A DNA stretch of 64,000 nucleotides from Desulfurococcales archaeon (GCA_015521705.1 WANR01000033.1:62001-126000), one strand, 5' to 3'. Shown: positions 14,669-22,695, numbered from the stretch's first letter. Numbers and translations: made by a program. The notes: a model not told the origin generated them from the letters alone.

Positions 14669-17143
14669 GTGGGCGAGGATGGCCTGAAGAACTGGATCCT
14701 CAGGTGGCTCACTACAACCAACCACAAAGACATAGGTATACTCTACATAGTGACCAGCCTCTACTTCTTCTTCATCTCCGGAATGCTTGCCATGATCTTT
14801 AGGGTGCAGCTAGCAGCGCCCGAGAGCAACATAATAACGGGAAGCGACTTCTACCAGGCAGTCACGGTCCACGGGCTGATAATGCTTCTCTGGTTCCTCT
14901 CGCCTTTCGCCTTCGGGCTGGCTAACTACATAGTACCCCTACAGATAGGGGCCAGGGATCTCGCGTTTCCCAGGCTGAACGCCCTTAGCTACTGGCTATA
15001 CGCCTTCAGCGGCTTCCTGCTACTATCAGGGTTCTTCGTGGACGGGGCCATAGATACCGGGTGGACGCTCTATGCTCCCCTAAGCGCCCTGCCCCAGTAT
15101 ACCACGACAGGGACGAACCTGGGCATATTGGCTATCGCTCTTCTATCGGTTTCGGTTACCATTAGCACAGTCAACTTCCTCGCCACTATAGTTAAAATGA
15201 GAGCTCCTGGAATGACGTGGACCAGGGTGCCAATGTTTACCTGGACCATACTCTTCACCGTGCTCATGATGCTTCTAGCCTTCCCGCCCCTACTAATAGC
15301 TGGTGTCCTCTTATTCCTGGATAGGGTGATAGGGACAACGTTCTTCACCAGCCTGCAGGGGGGCGCCCTCCTCTGGGACCACCTCTTCTGGTTCTTCGGC
15401 CACCCAGAGGTATACATACTGCTATATCCCGGCCTGGGCATCTTAGCCGACGTAATATCGACTTTTGCCAGGCGGCCATTGTATGCTAAGAGGTTCGTCA
15501 TAATAGCCCTCTTCATAGCCGTGGCTCTGAGCTATCTCGTCTGGATCCACCACCTCTTCATAACTGGCATAGGTCTCACGGTTAGGAAGATCTTTAGCTT
15601 CACCACGGCCATAATATCTATACCCTTCGAGATGACGGCCCTGGCCATGATAGTCACTCTGTACAAAGCCAGGATAAAGTACACAGCCCCAATGCTCTTC
15701 TCCCTGGCCGCTATATTTCACTTCATAATAGGTGGCGCAACTGGCGTCTACCAGGCATCTATAATCTTGGATAAGGCATTCAGGGGTGCCTACTGGGTTG
15801 TTGCCCACTTCCACTATATAATGGTAGGTACTGTTCTCTTCGCGCTAATCGCCGGAATGTATTACTGGCTACCTAAAATGACTGGGAGGATGTACAGCGA
15901 GAAGCTGGCAAAGATCCAGTTCGTCTTGGCCGTGATAGGTCTAAACGTCCTCTACTTCCCCCAGTTCATCATGATAGACGACATGCCGAGGCGGTACTAT
16001 GACTATCTCCACTTCAACCCAGACCTGAAAACACTGAACGTGATCTCCACAATAGGGGCATACATATTCGCGGCCTCCCTATTCCTGGGCGCCTACATAC
16101 TCTACAAGGCTATAACCTCCGGTCCGAGGGTCTCAGCCAACCCGTGGGGCGCGTGGGGCCTTGAATGGACGATCCCATCACCACCGCCCAGGCACAATTT
16201 CGACGGGACACCAGTCATTAGGAGCGATGGAAGCGTCGTGTATGTAAGCGACCGGGAGATAAGCAAGTACGGATTACCAGCCATCATGAATATGTCCGTG
16301 CCGGGACTCGACGCCGAAGCATCGGGCAGTAGCGTGAACTGGAGCCGTGAAACCCCCCAGAGCACGCCAGGCAAGGGGCACCATGAAGGCAGTCACCATG
16401 AAGAACACGGATCTATATCCCCGCTAGTACTTAGCCTAGGTTCCCTGGTAGCACTTATAGGTGCCGGCCTGACGTCTGTACCACTACTGCTCGCAGGGAC
16501 AATAATATTCTTCTTGGGTATAGGCAAATGGATAATAGAGGATATTAGGGGCAAGTTCAGCGAGCCAGAGCCCAAATACAAGGACGACTGGCCCTTTATC
16601 GGCGTTGACAAGTTTAGAATAGGCATGTGGACCTTCATTGCAGGCGAAAGCTTCCTCTTCGGCACCCTGATAGGGGTATACATCTTCATTAGGAGCAGGA
16701 GCCTTGCATGGCCCCCAGGATACGAGCTACACGACCCCATGATAGGGCTTGCCAACACGTTCATACTATTCACAAGCGCCCTCCTCTACGGACTAGGGTA
16801 CCTGAGCCTTAGGAGGGGCCTTGAGGGAAGGGCTGCAGGATTCTTCGCCGGCACAATAATGTTCGCCTCGCTCTTCATGGCCGTAAAAGCTATAGAGTGG
16901 GGAGAGCTCGTCTCGGAGAGTTACACGCTTTCAAGCGGGCTCCCGCTACAGCTTTACTACGTGCTAACAGGGCTACACGGGGCCCACGTAGTAGCTGGCA
17001 TCATAGCCACGGCTTACGTTATGATGAGGACACTTATGGGTGCTTATAGGTCTAGCAAGACTACAGTACTAATGGTGGGCATATATTGGGGCATGGTGGA
17101 AATAGTGTGGACATTTCTGTTCCCCATGTTTTACCTTATATGA
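14669..17143 (+). CDS. aoxB: heme-copper oxidase fused subunit I+III
   Basis: This 824-residue protein is the catalytic core. The first part (to about residue 510) is subunit I with about twelve helices: heme-ligand histidine in VHGLIML, the CuB/tyrosine site in FFGHPEVYILLYPG, the CuB histidine pair in IHHLF, and heme ligands in VAHFHYIMVG. The FGHPEV form with glutamate marks an A1-type proton-pumping oxidase. A His/Glu-rich linker near 570-585 leads into further helices ending in subunit III (from about 650: IAGESFLFGT, GLHGAHVVAG). GTG 14669 is preferred over TTG 14639 because a gggggtg ribosome site (14656-14662) lies just before it, outside the subunit II frame. Confidence 0.93.
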   Translation: MGEDGLKNWILRWLTTTNHKDIGILYIVTSLYFFFISGMLAMIFRVQLAAPESNIITGSDFYQAVTVHGLIMLLWFLSPFAFGLANYIVPLQIGARDLAFPRLNALSYWLYAFSGFLLLSGFFVDGAIDTGWTLYAPLSALPQYTTTGTNLGILAIALLSVSVTISTVNFLATIVKMRAPGMTWTRVPMFTWTILFTVLMMLLAFPPLLIAGVLLFLDRVIGTTFFTSLQGGALLWDHLFWFFGHPEVYILLYPGLGILADVISTFARRPLYAKRFVIIALFIAVALSYLVWIHHLFITGIGLTVRKIFSFTTAIISIPFEMTALAMIVTLYKARIKYTAPMLFSLAAIFHFIIGGATGVYQASIILDKAFRGAYWVVAHFHYIMVGTVLFALIAGMYYWLPKMTGRMYSEKLAKIQFVLAVIGLNVLYFPQFIMIDDMPRRYYDYLHFNPDLKTLNVISTIGAYIFAASLFLGAYILYKAITSGPRVSANPWGAWGLEWTIPSPPPRHNFDGTPVIRSDGSVVYVSDREISKYGLPAIMNMSVPGLDAEASGSSVNWSRETPQSTPGKGHHEGSHHEEHGSISPLVLSLGSLVALIGAGLTSVPLLLAGTIIFFLGIGKWIIEDIRGKFSEPEPKYKDDWPFIGVDKFRIGMWTFIAGESFLFGTLIGVYIFIRSRSLAWPPGYELHDPMIGLANTFILFTSALLYGLGYLSLRRGLEGRAAGFFAGTIMFASLFMAVKAIEWGELVSESYTLSSGLPLQLYYVLTGLHGAHVVAGIIATAYVMMRTLMGAYRSSKTTVLMVGIYWGMVEIVWTFLFPMFYLI

Positions 17144-17146
17144 GGG

Positions 17147-17467
17147 GTGGTAGCCGTGGAGGCTAGGGGCGAGTTCAGGATCAATGAGACGGTCTACGTG
17201 GCTGTGTGGCTAGTGTTACTTGTCACGGCCGGCATAGAGGTATACGTTATAAAGGCTGGCATAGCGTTCAACCCGATAGTCTTCGTGTTCTCAATGGCCA
17301 TGGTTCAGACATCGCTGATAGCACTGTTCTTCCAGCACCTAAGAGAGGAGCCGTCATCAGTGAAGCTACTCCCGGTGTCATCGCTCTTCATGCTAATAGT
17401 GCTGATCTCAGCGGCAGTGACCAGCGTGTTAGCGTGCACCCCGTATCTCGGAGGTGGAGGTGCGTGA
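17147..17467 (+). CDS. heme-copper oxidase subunit IV-like membrane protein
   Basis: The 106-residue protein has three membrane helices (about 15-38, 42-63 and 76-97). The second ends in ALFFQHLREE, close to the ALFFMHL signature of prokaryotic cytochrome oxidase subunit IV (CyoD/CtaF-type). It starts at GTG 17147, three bases after the I+III stop, and its stop overlaps the next tiny frame (GTGA). Such subunits help assemble or stabilise the oxidase; they carry no cofactor. Confidence 0.8.
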   Translation: MVAVEARGEFRINETVYVAVWLVLLVTAGIEVYVIKAGIAFNPIVFVFSMAMVQTSLIALFFQHLREEPSSVKLLPVSSLFMLIVLISAAVTSVLACTPYLGGGGA

Positions 17468-17550
17468 ATGGAGTGAAAGCTTTTTTGGCAGGGCTCTTCA
17501 TAACCTCAATGCTTTTCGCGTTATATATTATGTACAGGGTGTTGACCTGA
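17464..17550 (+). CDS. 28-residue single-helix membrane peptide of the oxidase operon
   Basis: A short frame runs GTG 17464 to TGA 17548-17550. Its GTG overlaps the preceding stop as GTGA, and the Sco gene starts one base after its own stop, so it fills the gap between two operon genes exactly. The peptide has a short N-terminus with one lysine, a hydrophobic stretch (AFLAGLFITSMLFALYIMY) and a basic residue followed by three more, which predicts one membrane helix. This is the size and shape of very small oxidase subunits such as subunit IIa of ba3 oxidases or CcoQ/CydX-like peptides. Translation is inferred from the tight coupling; no homologue is known to me. Confidence 0.6.
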   Translation: MNGVKAFLAGLFITSMLFALYIMYRVLT

Positions 17551-17551
17551 A

Positions 17552-18277
17552 ATGACCCGCATAGTGCCCGGCGGGTTGAAATTCGTCTTCCTTGTAATGA
17601 CACTAGTCATATCTATGTCTGTGGGCATAAACGCTTACATGTACTTCGAGGGCTACTATCCTAAGGCAAGGGAAGAGGTCTCCAAAACACTAGAGGACGT
17701 GGCCGGGGTCTTCAACCTGAGCTCGCCAATGTTCCCATTGATGGTCAACGTTACCGACGGCGAGCGGGTTTTTGAGGCAGAGGTCCCTGTTAAGGGCAAG
17801 ATAACAATATTTGTCCCACAGTATGTTAACTGCCCTGATATTTGCCATATAGAATCCATGGTAATGATGGGTGTTATGAGCAAGCTCGTCAGAGACGGGC
17901 TAGCAGGAGAGGTCGTCTGGGTCACGGTAGAAGTCGACCCCGAGGGATCCACAAGCAAGGACGTGATGGCCTATATGAGATCAATAGCTGGCAGCCTCTA
18001 CGGGGAATTCACGTGGTACTGGGTTCTGAATAAGGATGAAAAACTCGAGAAGCTTTGGGGGCAGATCGGTATACAGGCCGAAAGAGACCCCAACACGGGG
18101 CTCGTCGGCCACACGGCCGGGTTCTACATAGCCGATAGGAACGGCGTGCTACTATACTATGTGAGGCCTAACATAGGAATAACAGAGTCAGGATGGGATA
18201 GGCCAGGCGACCTGGCTGAAGGCATCTATCGCCTGGTAAAAGGAATGATCCTTGGCGATCAGGGGATCCAGGAATAA
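17552..18277 (+). CDS. SCO1/SenC-family copper chaperone
   Basis: Sco proteins deliver copper to, or keep reduced, the CuA site of subunit II. The 241-residue protein has one N-terminal membrane helix (10-30) and an outer thioredoxin fold with the Cu-binding CxxxC (C94, C98 in NCPDICH) and the third ligand histidine (H187 in VGHTAGFYIADRNG). It is the last gene of the oxidase operon, one base after the small membrane peptide. The insertion between strand and CxxxC (FVPQYVNCPDIC in place of FTRCPDVC) is slightly unusual but the ligands are intact. Confidence 0.87.
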   Translation: MTRIVPGGLKFVFLVMTLVISMSVGINAYMYFEGYYPKAREEVSKTLEDVAGVFNLSSPMFPLMVNVTDGERVFEAEVPVKGKITIFVPQYVNCPDICHIESMVMMGVMSKLVRDGLAGEVVWVTVEVDPEGSTSKDVMAYMRSIAGSLYGEFTWYWVLNKDEKLEKLWGQIGIQAERDPNTGLVGHTAGFYIADRNGVLLYYVRPNIGITESGWDRPGDLAEGIYRLVKGMILGDQGIQE

Positions 18278-18316
18278 ATCTCCCACTAGCAATCTATCAA
18301 CCCGGGGCTAGACAAG

Positions 18317-19510
18317 TTGATCGTCGTGAAGCTGCTGCCCGAGAACAAGACGATCGAGATAAGCAAGGATGAAGCCAGAGCTTCAGAAGTACTGGCTGAG
18401 CTAGGGTATTCAAGCGAGGAGGCAGTAGTTCTCCTCAACGGTAAGCCCGTGCCAGAGGACCATAAGATCAGGCGTGGCGACCACGTGGTTGTGGTCAGGG
18501 TTCTAAGCGGTGGCAGTGCGAGGTGCGGCAAATGCGGTGCTATTGCTGTGACTTACTCCCGCTATGCAAGGATGTACCTGTGCGAGAGGCATCTTGTGGA
18601 GCTTGTCGAGGGCAAGGTTAGGAGGGCTCTGAAGAGGTACAGAATGGCCGGTGAGGGCGACAGGGTCCTAGTAGCCATTAGTGGTGGTAAGGACAGCTCT
18701 GCCGTACTCTGGGCCCTCTCCAGGCTATCGAGGGAGTTGGGGTTCAGCCTTATAGGGTTCCACATAGACCTTGGGATAGGCGAGTACTCCAAGAAGAGCC
18801 TCGACGCCTCCAGGCTTCTGGCCAGGAAGGCCGGTGTCCCACTAGTGATTGTAAGCGTCAGGGAGGTGACAGGGATGACTGTGCCAGAGCTAGCCTCGAA
18901 GTCTAGGAGGCCCGTCTGCAGCGTGTGCGGCCTCGTGAAGAGGTACCTGATAAACGCTGCAGCTCTCGAGGCCGGGGCTACTGTTGTAGCCCTGGGGCAC
19001 AACGCGGACGACATGGTGGCCTACAACCTGAAGTCCTTCATGTCGCAGGACCTCGAGGCCATATCCAAGCTGGGCCCGAAAACGCCCTCCATAGGAGACC
19101 TGGCGGTTGGCAGAATCAGGCCGCTCTACGAGGTCTACGAGAAAGAGGCGTACCTCTACTCACTGCTAAACGGGCTACCATTCATACACGAGGAATGTCC
19201 AATGCTAGACCAGGACTCCCTCGAGCACAACATCAAGAAGTACGTAAACATGCTAGAGGAGAAGAAGCCTGGAACCAAGATCACAATGCTGAGAACCCTA
19301 GCAAAGAGGATAAAAGAATACCCAACACCTCAAGCACCGCTAGGCAAGTGCAAGCACTGCGGCCTAATAGCCTCCGGCGATGAGTGCTCCTTCTGCAGGC
19401 TAACGAGGAAACTCCTAGGAGAACCCCTAGGCCCCAAGGCAAGAGAGATCATAAGAAGCCGCATGCAACAAACACTCGTAGAAGCGAGGCAGGCTATCGG
19501 CCAGCCCTAA
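18317..19510 (+). CDS. ubiquitin-like domain fused to TtuA/NcsA-type tRNA thiolation enzyme
   Basis: Residues 1-66 form a ThiS/MoaD/TtuB-like beta-grasp domain that ends in LSGG (Gly65-Gly66), the usual C-terminal thiocarboxylate site. The rest is a TtuA-class protein: a first zinc site (C70, C73, C89, H92), the PP-loop SGGKDSS (122-128) that adenylates tRNA, a CSVC pair in the middle that in TtuA helps hold an Fe-S cluster, GHNADD, a further cysteine in EECPM, and a C-terminal zinc ribbon (CKHCG, CSFC). TtuA makes 2-thiouridine at position 54, which stabilises tRNA at high temperature. The fusion places sulfur carrier and transferase in one 397-residue chain; whether the diglycine is freed by cleavage is unknown. 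Start TTG 18317. Confidence 0.8.
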   Translation: MIVVKLLPENKTIEISKDEARASEVLAELGYSSEEAVVLLNGKPVPEDHKIRRGDHVVVVRVLSGGSARCGKCGAIAVTYSRYARMYLCERHLVELVEGKVRRALKRYRMAGEGDRVLVAISGGKDSSAVLWALSRLSRELGFSLIGFHIDLGIGEYSKKSLDASRLLARKAGVPLVIVSVREVTGMTVPELASKSRRPVCSVCGLVKRYLINAAALEAGATVVALGHNADDMVAYNLKSFMSQDLEAISKLGPKTPSIGDLAVGRIRPLYEVYEKEAYLYSLLNGLPFIHEECPMLDQDSLEHNIKKYVNMLEEKKPGTKITMLRTLAKRIKEYPTPQAPLGKCKHCGLIASGDECSFCRLTRKLLGEPLGPKAREIIRSRMQQTLVEARQAIGQP

Positions 19511-19579
19511 TGAAGCACTGCAGGACGCTCTAAGCGGTAAATAGCCGCTAGTCCTGCCTTGTGAGAGCTTGTTAATTCG

Positions 19580-19978
19580 TCAATTCTGCAGCACCTCGCG
19601 GGGTTCCAGCCTAGTAATATCCGTCTTGTCGAAGTCCTTGTCGAAACTCACTATAGGAACACCTCTGCTTTTAGCGAAATAGTAGTGTAAGCCATCGTCA
19701 AAGTCTAGCCCCACGTTCCTTGCCATCCTCGACGCCGCCAGCTCTTCTTCTAGTGCTAAATCAGCCACGGTTAATCCTTTCCACGAGAGTAGCTCAGACA
19801 GGAGCTCAGCAACCAGATCCGGGGCGCCAAGTATAGACGATATTCCGTGTATGGCGTAATGTAGCATGTAAACCCTGAGAGACCCCTCTTTCACTGCGTT
19901 GAGTAGCCTATAGGACTCCTCCCATCTACTACGCTTATACAACACCTCCAGTACTACATTAGCGTCTACCAGGTACAA
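19580..19978 (-). CDS. vapC: PIN-domain toxin, VapC-like
   Basis: The 132-residue protein has the PIN ribonuclease fold, with the first acidic residue in LVDANVVLE and the paired aspartates in LDFDDGLHYYFA, plus the closing IVSFDKDFD strand. VapC toxins cut RNA in a Mg-dependent way. TTG 19978 is chosen because ggaggagg lies seven bases upstream on the coding strand and the conserved LYLVDA strand starts there; the frame stays open to 20020 but would then overlap the antitoxin by 62 bases. With this start the overlap is 20 bases, typical of VapBC pairs. Confidence 0.85.
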   Translation of the reverse strand: MYLVDANVVLEVLYKRSRWEESYRLLNAVKEGSLRVYMLHYAIHGISSILGAPDLVAELLSELLSWKGLTVADLALEEELAASRMARNVGLDFDDGLHYYFAKSRGVPIVSFDKDFDKTDITRLEPREVLQN

Positions 19979-20249
19979 AGCCTGTCCTCCTCCTAAGGGC
20001 TTCCACGAGATCCTCGCCATCCCACTTGTACTCGGATCTTAGGCCCAACCCTACTATAGGGTCTATGCGAGAATGTTCTGAGCGAGCTGGCTTGAGCCCC
20101 AACTCTCTCTCTATAAGATCAATCATTGCCCTTGAGAGGGCACCCCTCCTAAACCCGTACCTCTCGGCCACGTACCTGCGAAACCTTTCGGCCAGCCACG
20201 CAGGAAGCTCGACCTTCAAGACCTCTGTATCCCTCTTATCCCTGCTCAT
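19959..20249 (-). CDS. vapB: VapB-like antitoxin
   Basis: The 96-residue protein has a short strand (EVLKVELP) followed by two helices, the last rich in Arg (RYGFRRGALSRAMIDLIERELG), the pattern of a ribbon-helix-helix DNA-binding domain, and a C-terminal part with a WDGEDLVEALRRR helix that should wrap the toxin. It precedes and overlaps the PIN toxin gene. A perfect 14-base palindrome 16 bases upstream of its ATG is the likely autoregulatory operator. Confidence 0.8.
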   Translation of the reverse strand: MSRDKRDTEVLKVELPAWLAERFRRYVAERYGFRRGALSRAMIDLIERELGLKPARSEHSRIDPIVGLGLRSEYKWDGEDLVEALRRRTGFVPGRR

Positions 20250-20264
20250 GCCTTTTCTCCCAAA

Positions 20265-20278
20265 AGTACTATAGTACT
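20265..20278. promoter_or_regulatory. palindromic operator of the VapBC module
   Basis: agtactatagtact is a perfect 14-base palindrome beginning 16 bases before the vapB ATG. A minus-strand TATA-like tttatattgg lies directly behind it at about 20282-20291, so a bound antitoxin dimer would sit at the transcription start. Confidence 0.55.
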
Positions 20279-20416
20279 ATTGGCCAATATAAACGCTCTT
20301 CTCCCATCCATGAACAGAAAGGACTGCATAACACTGAGTCACAGAGAGGAGAGTAGATAGGGTTGGGCAGGGAAAGGTTAGCCCTAATCCTCTCCGCTCC
20401 TGCATCACCGGGAATC

Positions 20417-20803
20417 CTAGCCCTTTAAGGGCTCGGAGGAGGCCAGTTTTATCCAGTGTCTCCTTATTTCTTTAAAGAAGCTTTGCTCTGCTAATTTTTC
20501 GAGCTCTTCCGGGGTATAGCATAGTATTTCGAATGGTATGTCTGGCGGGGCTAGCTTTCTCACCATTGCGGATCTCTCGGGAAACGGTGTTCCAGTAAAG
20601 CTTTTCGAGACCACTATAACGTCAACGTCGCTTAGGCCGTTTACCCAGTCGCCCCTAGCATAGCTCCCGAACAAGTATAGCTCGAACTCTCCAAGCCTCT
20701 CCTGTAGCCTGGAGGCCAGGAGTCTGAGCGCCTCCCTAATCCTCTCGGGAACTTCCAGCTCCTCCAATCTTCTCTCTCGCAACCCTAACAACCTCTCTCG
20801 CAA
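20417..20803 (-). CDS. minimal nucleotidyltransferase (MNT) antitoxin
   Basis: The protein has the nucleotidyltransferase signature GSYARG (46-51) followed by SDVDVIVV with the catalytic aspartates D59 and D61, and nothing beyond the core fold. In HEPN-MNT modules such proteins act as antitoxins that adenylylate the HEPN RNase. The frame overlaps the HEPN gene by 68 bases when TTG 20803 is used; a later in-frame TTG near 20767 would reduce this. The start is therefore uncertain, the family is not. Confidence 0.85.
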   Translation of the reverse strand: MRERLLGLRERRLEELEVPERIREALRLLASRLQERLGEFELYLFGSYARGDWVNGLSDVDVIVVSKSFTGTPFPERSAMVRKLAPPDIPFEILCYTPEELEKLAEQSFFKEIRRHWIKLASSEPLKG

Positions 20804-21152
20804 CTTCTAGGGCTCTCTCAGCCTGCATCCTGGTTATGCTTCTCGACGGCCGTTCAAGGCCTGCGTTAGGGTACCTAGCAATAGTATAGTACTGGGAGAC
20901 CTCGGCCAGCATGCTCTCAATCCTCTCTCCTAGGCTCAGAAAGCCCCTAATACCATCGTAGAGGTTCGTTAGATCGTGCGTTCTAGGGTAAATACTTCTA
21001 GCTAGAGCCAGGTATGCGGCTTTGAACGCCTTCTCACAGGCCTGCTGAGACATGAAAGCTGCAAGGGCATAGTCGTTATTATTGAAAGCTCTCTCAGCCC
21101 TCCCTAGGTCGACCTCGGCTTCGGCCAGCCAATTTAGCGCCTCCCTTCTCAA
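20736..21152 (-). CDS. HEPN-domain toxin
   Basis: The 138-residue all-helical protein matches HEPN proteins that pair with MNT: an N-terminal LAEAEVDLGRAERAF helix, AAFMSQQACEKAFKAAYLA in the middle, then R52-x6-H59 (ending in RTHDL), the R-x4-6-H RNase motif. HEPN toxins cut RNA when not restrained by their partner. The start is TTG 21152. The MNT gene follows with an overlap. Confidence 0.85.
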   Translation of the reverse strand: MRREALNWLAEAEVDLGRAERAFNNNDYALAAFMSQQACEKAFKAAYLALARSIYPRTHDLTNLYDGIRGFLSLGERIESMLAEVSQYYTIARYPNAGLERPSRSITRMQAERALEVAREVVRVAREKIGGAGSSRED

Positions 21153-21349
21153 ACAATGCTCACCACTAATGAAGACTGTCCAGTGATAGATTAGGTTGCT
21201 GGCGGGCTGATTAACTCTTCCCCACAGGCTCTCAAAAGGCTTAACAGCGCTACCTCCCGAAGCGCTAGGGTATTGTAAGGGTTAGGGCAGAGATCGAATG
21301 ACAAGCTACTGGTGAAAGGAGTGCCAAATTACTGGGAGGCTAGCTTATA

Positions 21350-21378
21350 GTAAGATTTAAGTAAGATTAAAATCTTAC
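21350..21378. promoter_or_regulatory. tandem and inverted repeat operator of the AbrB-PIN module
   Basis: gtaagatttaa (21350-21360) is followed at once by gtaagattaa (21361-21370) and by aatcttac (21371-21378), which is the exact reverse complement of gtaagatt. One unit is thus present three times, twice direct and once inverted, directly before the TTG start at 21398. The A/T core doubles as the TATA box. This is the kind of site an AbrB-type antitoxin would use to control its own operon. Confidence 0.55.
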
Positions 21379-21397
21379 CATAGAATGGTGCACTGCA

Positions 21398-21667
21398 TTG
21401 TCTAGATACTTCAAGACAGTCATGTCTAGTAAAGGCCAGGTAGTCATACCTAAGCCTGTGAGGGACTCGCTTGGCCTTAGGCCTGGGACTATCCTCAGAG
21501 TGAGGGTTGAAAAGGGGAGGGTGGTGCTAGAACCCGTAGCCGAGCCTCCCCTAGAGCTCTTCGTCGGGGCAGGCTCTAGAATCACAGAGCCAGTGCTTTC
21601 TGAGGCTAAAAGGCTTAGTGACAAAGCTAGGAAGCTCCTTGAAGACCTGGGTGTAGAACTTGACTAG
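21398..21667 (+). CDS. AbrB/MazE/SpoVT-family antitoxin
   Basis: The 89-residue protein starts with the swapped-hairpin beta-barrel of AbrB proteins (SSKGQVVIPKPVRDSLGLRPGTILRVRVEKGRVVLEP is the standard pattern, residues 10-46), followed by a C-terminal helix for toxin binding. It overlaps the PIN gene by eight bases and starts at TTG 21398, right behind the repeat operator. Confidence 0.87.
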   Translation: MSRYFKTVMSSKGQVVIPKPVRDSLGLRPGTILRVRVEKGRVVLEPVAEPPLELFVGAGSRITEPVLSEAKRLSDKARKLLEDLGVELD

Positions 21668-22121
21668 AGTAGTCCTAGACACAGGTGTGGTCGTGGAATA
21701 CATAGACCTAAAAGGAGCATTGCACGAGCAAGCCTGGATCGTTATGGAGTCAGTGAAGGCTGGAAGGCTCGAGGCAGTCATACCGCATCCAGTACTTTCC
21801 GAAACCTTCTACGTGGCCGCAAGGATATACTCGAAGCTCGGGGCAAGGGATCCCGAGGAGAGGGCCTTAAAGCTCATAGAATGGCTCTACAGGCTCCCCA
21901 CTGTGAGTATAGTGGGGGAGACCTTGGATCTAGCCCTTGAAGCGGGGAGGGCAAAGCTCAAGTATGGGCTAGCCCTAACAGACTGCTACGTCCTAGCGTC
22001 CTCTAAGCTGTATAATGCCAGGGCCCTCTTCAGGAAGCGGGAGAGGGAGATGGGGGCTGGCAAGGTATTGAGATCACTGACTAGAGACTATGAAATTGTA
22101 TTCCTTGAGGACTATGCATAG
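21660..22121 (+). CDS. PIN-domain toxin paired with AbrB-type antitoxin
   Basis: The 153-residue protein is a PIN ribonuclease with acidic residues in VVLDTGVVVEYID, LSETFY and ALTDCYVLA. The TTG start overlaps the antitoxin end. The C-terminal part (FRKREREMG) is basic and may help bind RNA. Its sequence is not close to the VapC at 19580, so the two modules are not recent copies. Confidence 0.85.
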   Translation: MTRVVLDTGVVVEYIDLKGALHEQAWIVMESVKAGRLEAVIPHPVLSETFYVAARIYSKLGARDPEERALKLIEWLYRLPTVSIVGETLDLALEAGRAKLKYGLALTDCYVLASSKLYNARALFRKREREMGAGKVLRSLTRDYEIVFLEDYA

Positions 22122-22130
22122 GAGAGGGTC

Positions 22131-22226
22131 ATGGCTAACAGTATAGTTCTTTTAGGGCTGGCTCTGCTCTACAATAAATGGGTTGCTGTGGAGGCCCGTG
22201 GGCAGGATCAGCGTGGCTTGTTCTAG
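22131..22226 (+). CDS. possible 31-residue peptide
   Basis: An ATG at 22131, six bases after a ggag, opens a 31-residue frame with a hydrophobic N-terminal half and a polar end. It starts nine bases after the PIN toxin stop and overlaps the convergent aIF5A stop by four bases. Nothing but position and ribosome site supports it. Confidence 0.25.
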   Translation: MANSIVLLGLALLYNKWVAVEARGQDQRGLF

Positions 22227-22624
22227 CTCCTGATCCTGATTATCTTGGGCCTGCCCATTATGAGCCAGTATTCTACTGTGACGCCAGGTGCTATTTTCGC
22301 GGCTAGCTGCTCGTCATCTTTTGGTTTCTCTGTTTCAAAAGTCTCGAAGGTCTCCATGTCCATCAATTGCACCATTTCTCCCATGTCTGCCAGCACCTGG
22401 GCCAGCCTCTTCTCGACTTTTGGTACCTGCACTCTGGTGTCTACAGGTGCTACTAGAGTCTTTTTCTGGCCCGTGAAGACCCCTATAGCTACTACGTGTG
22501 CCTTTGCGGCTCCATGTTTTCCGGGCTTAGCCCTGGTCATTTCGACTATCCTGCAGGGCTCGTTGTCTATAACGATGTAGTTTCCTTTCTTCAGGTCACC
22601 CAGTGTAGCGTAGTCCACGCTCAA
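22223..22624 (-). CDS. translation factor aIF5A
   Basis: aIF5A binds the ribosome E site and helps peptide-bond formation at difficult sequences. The 133-residue protein has the SH3-like N-terminal domain with the hypusination loop KPGKHGAAK (target Lys36) and the OB-fold C-terminal domain. Length and motifs are normal. The start is TTG 22624. Confidence 0.95.
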   Translation of the reverse strand: MSVDYATLGDLKKGNYIVIDNEPCRIVEMTRAKPGKHGAAKAHVVAIGVFTGQKKTLVAPVDTRVQVPKVEKRLAQVLADMGEMVQLMDMETFETFETEKPKDDEQLAAKIAPGVTVEYWLIMGRPKIIRIRS

Positions 22625-22695
22625 GCCCTATCCCCGCTAGAATAAGTACCGGGGTAAGAGGAAATATAAAGTATCCGTTCCCGACTAGAGGGCTG

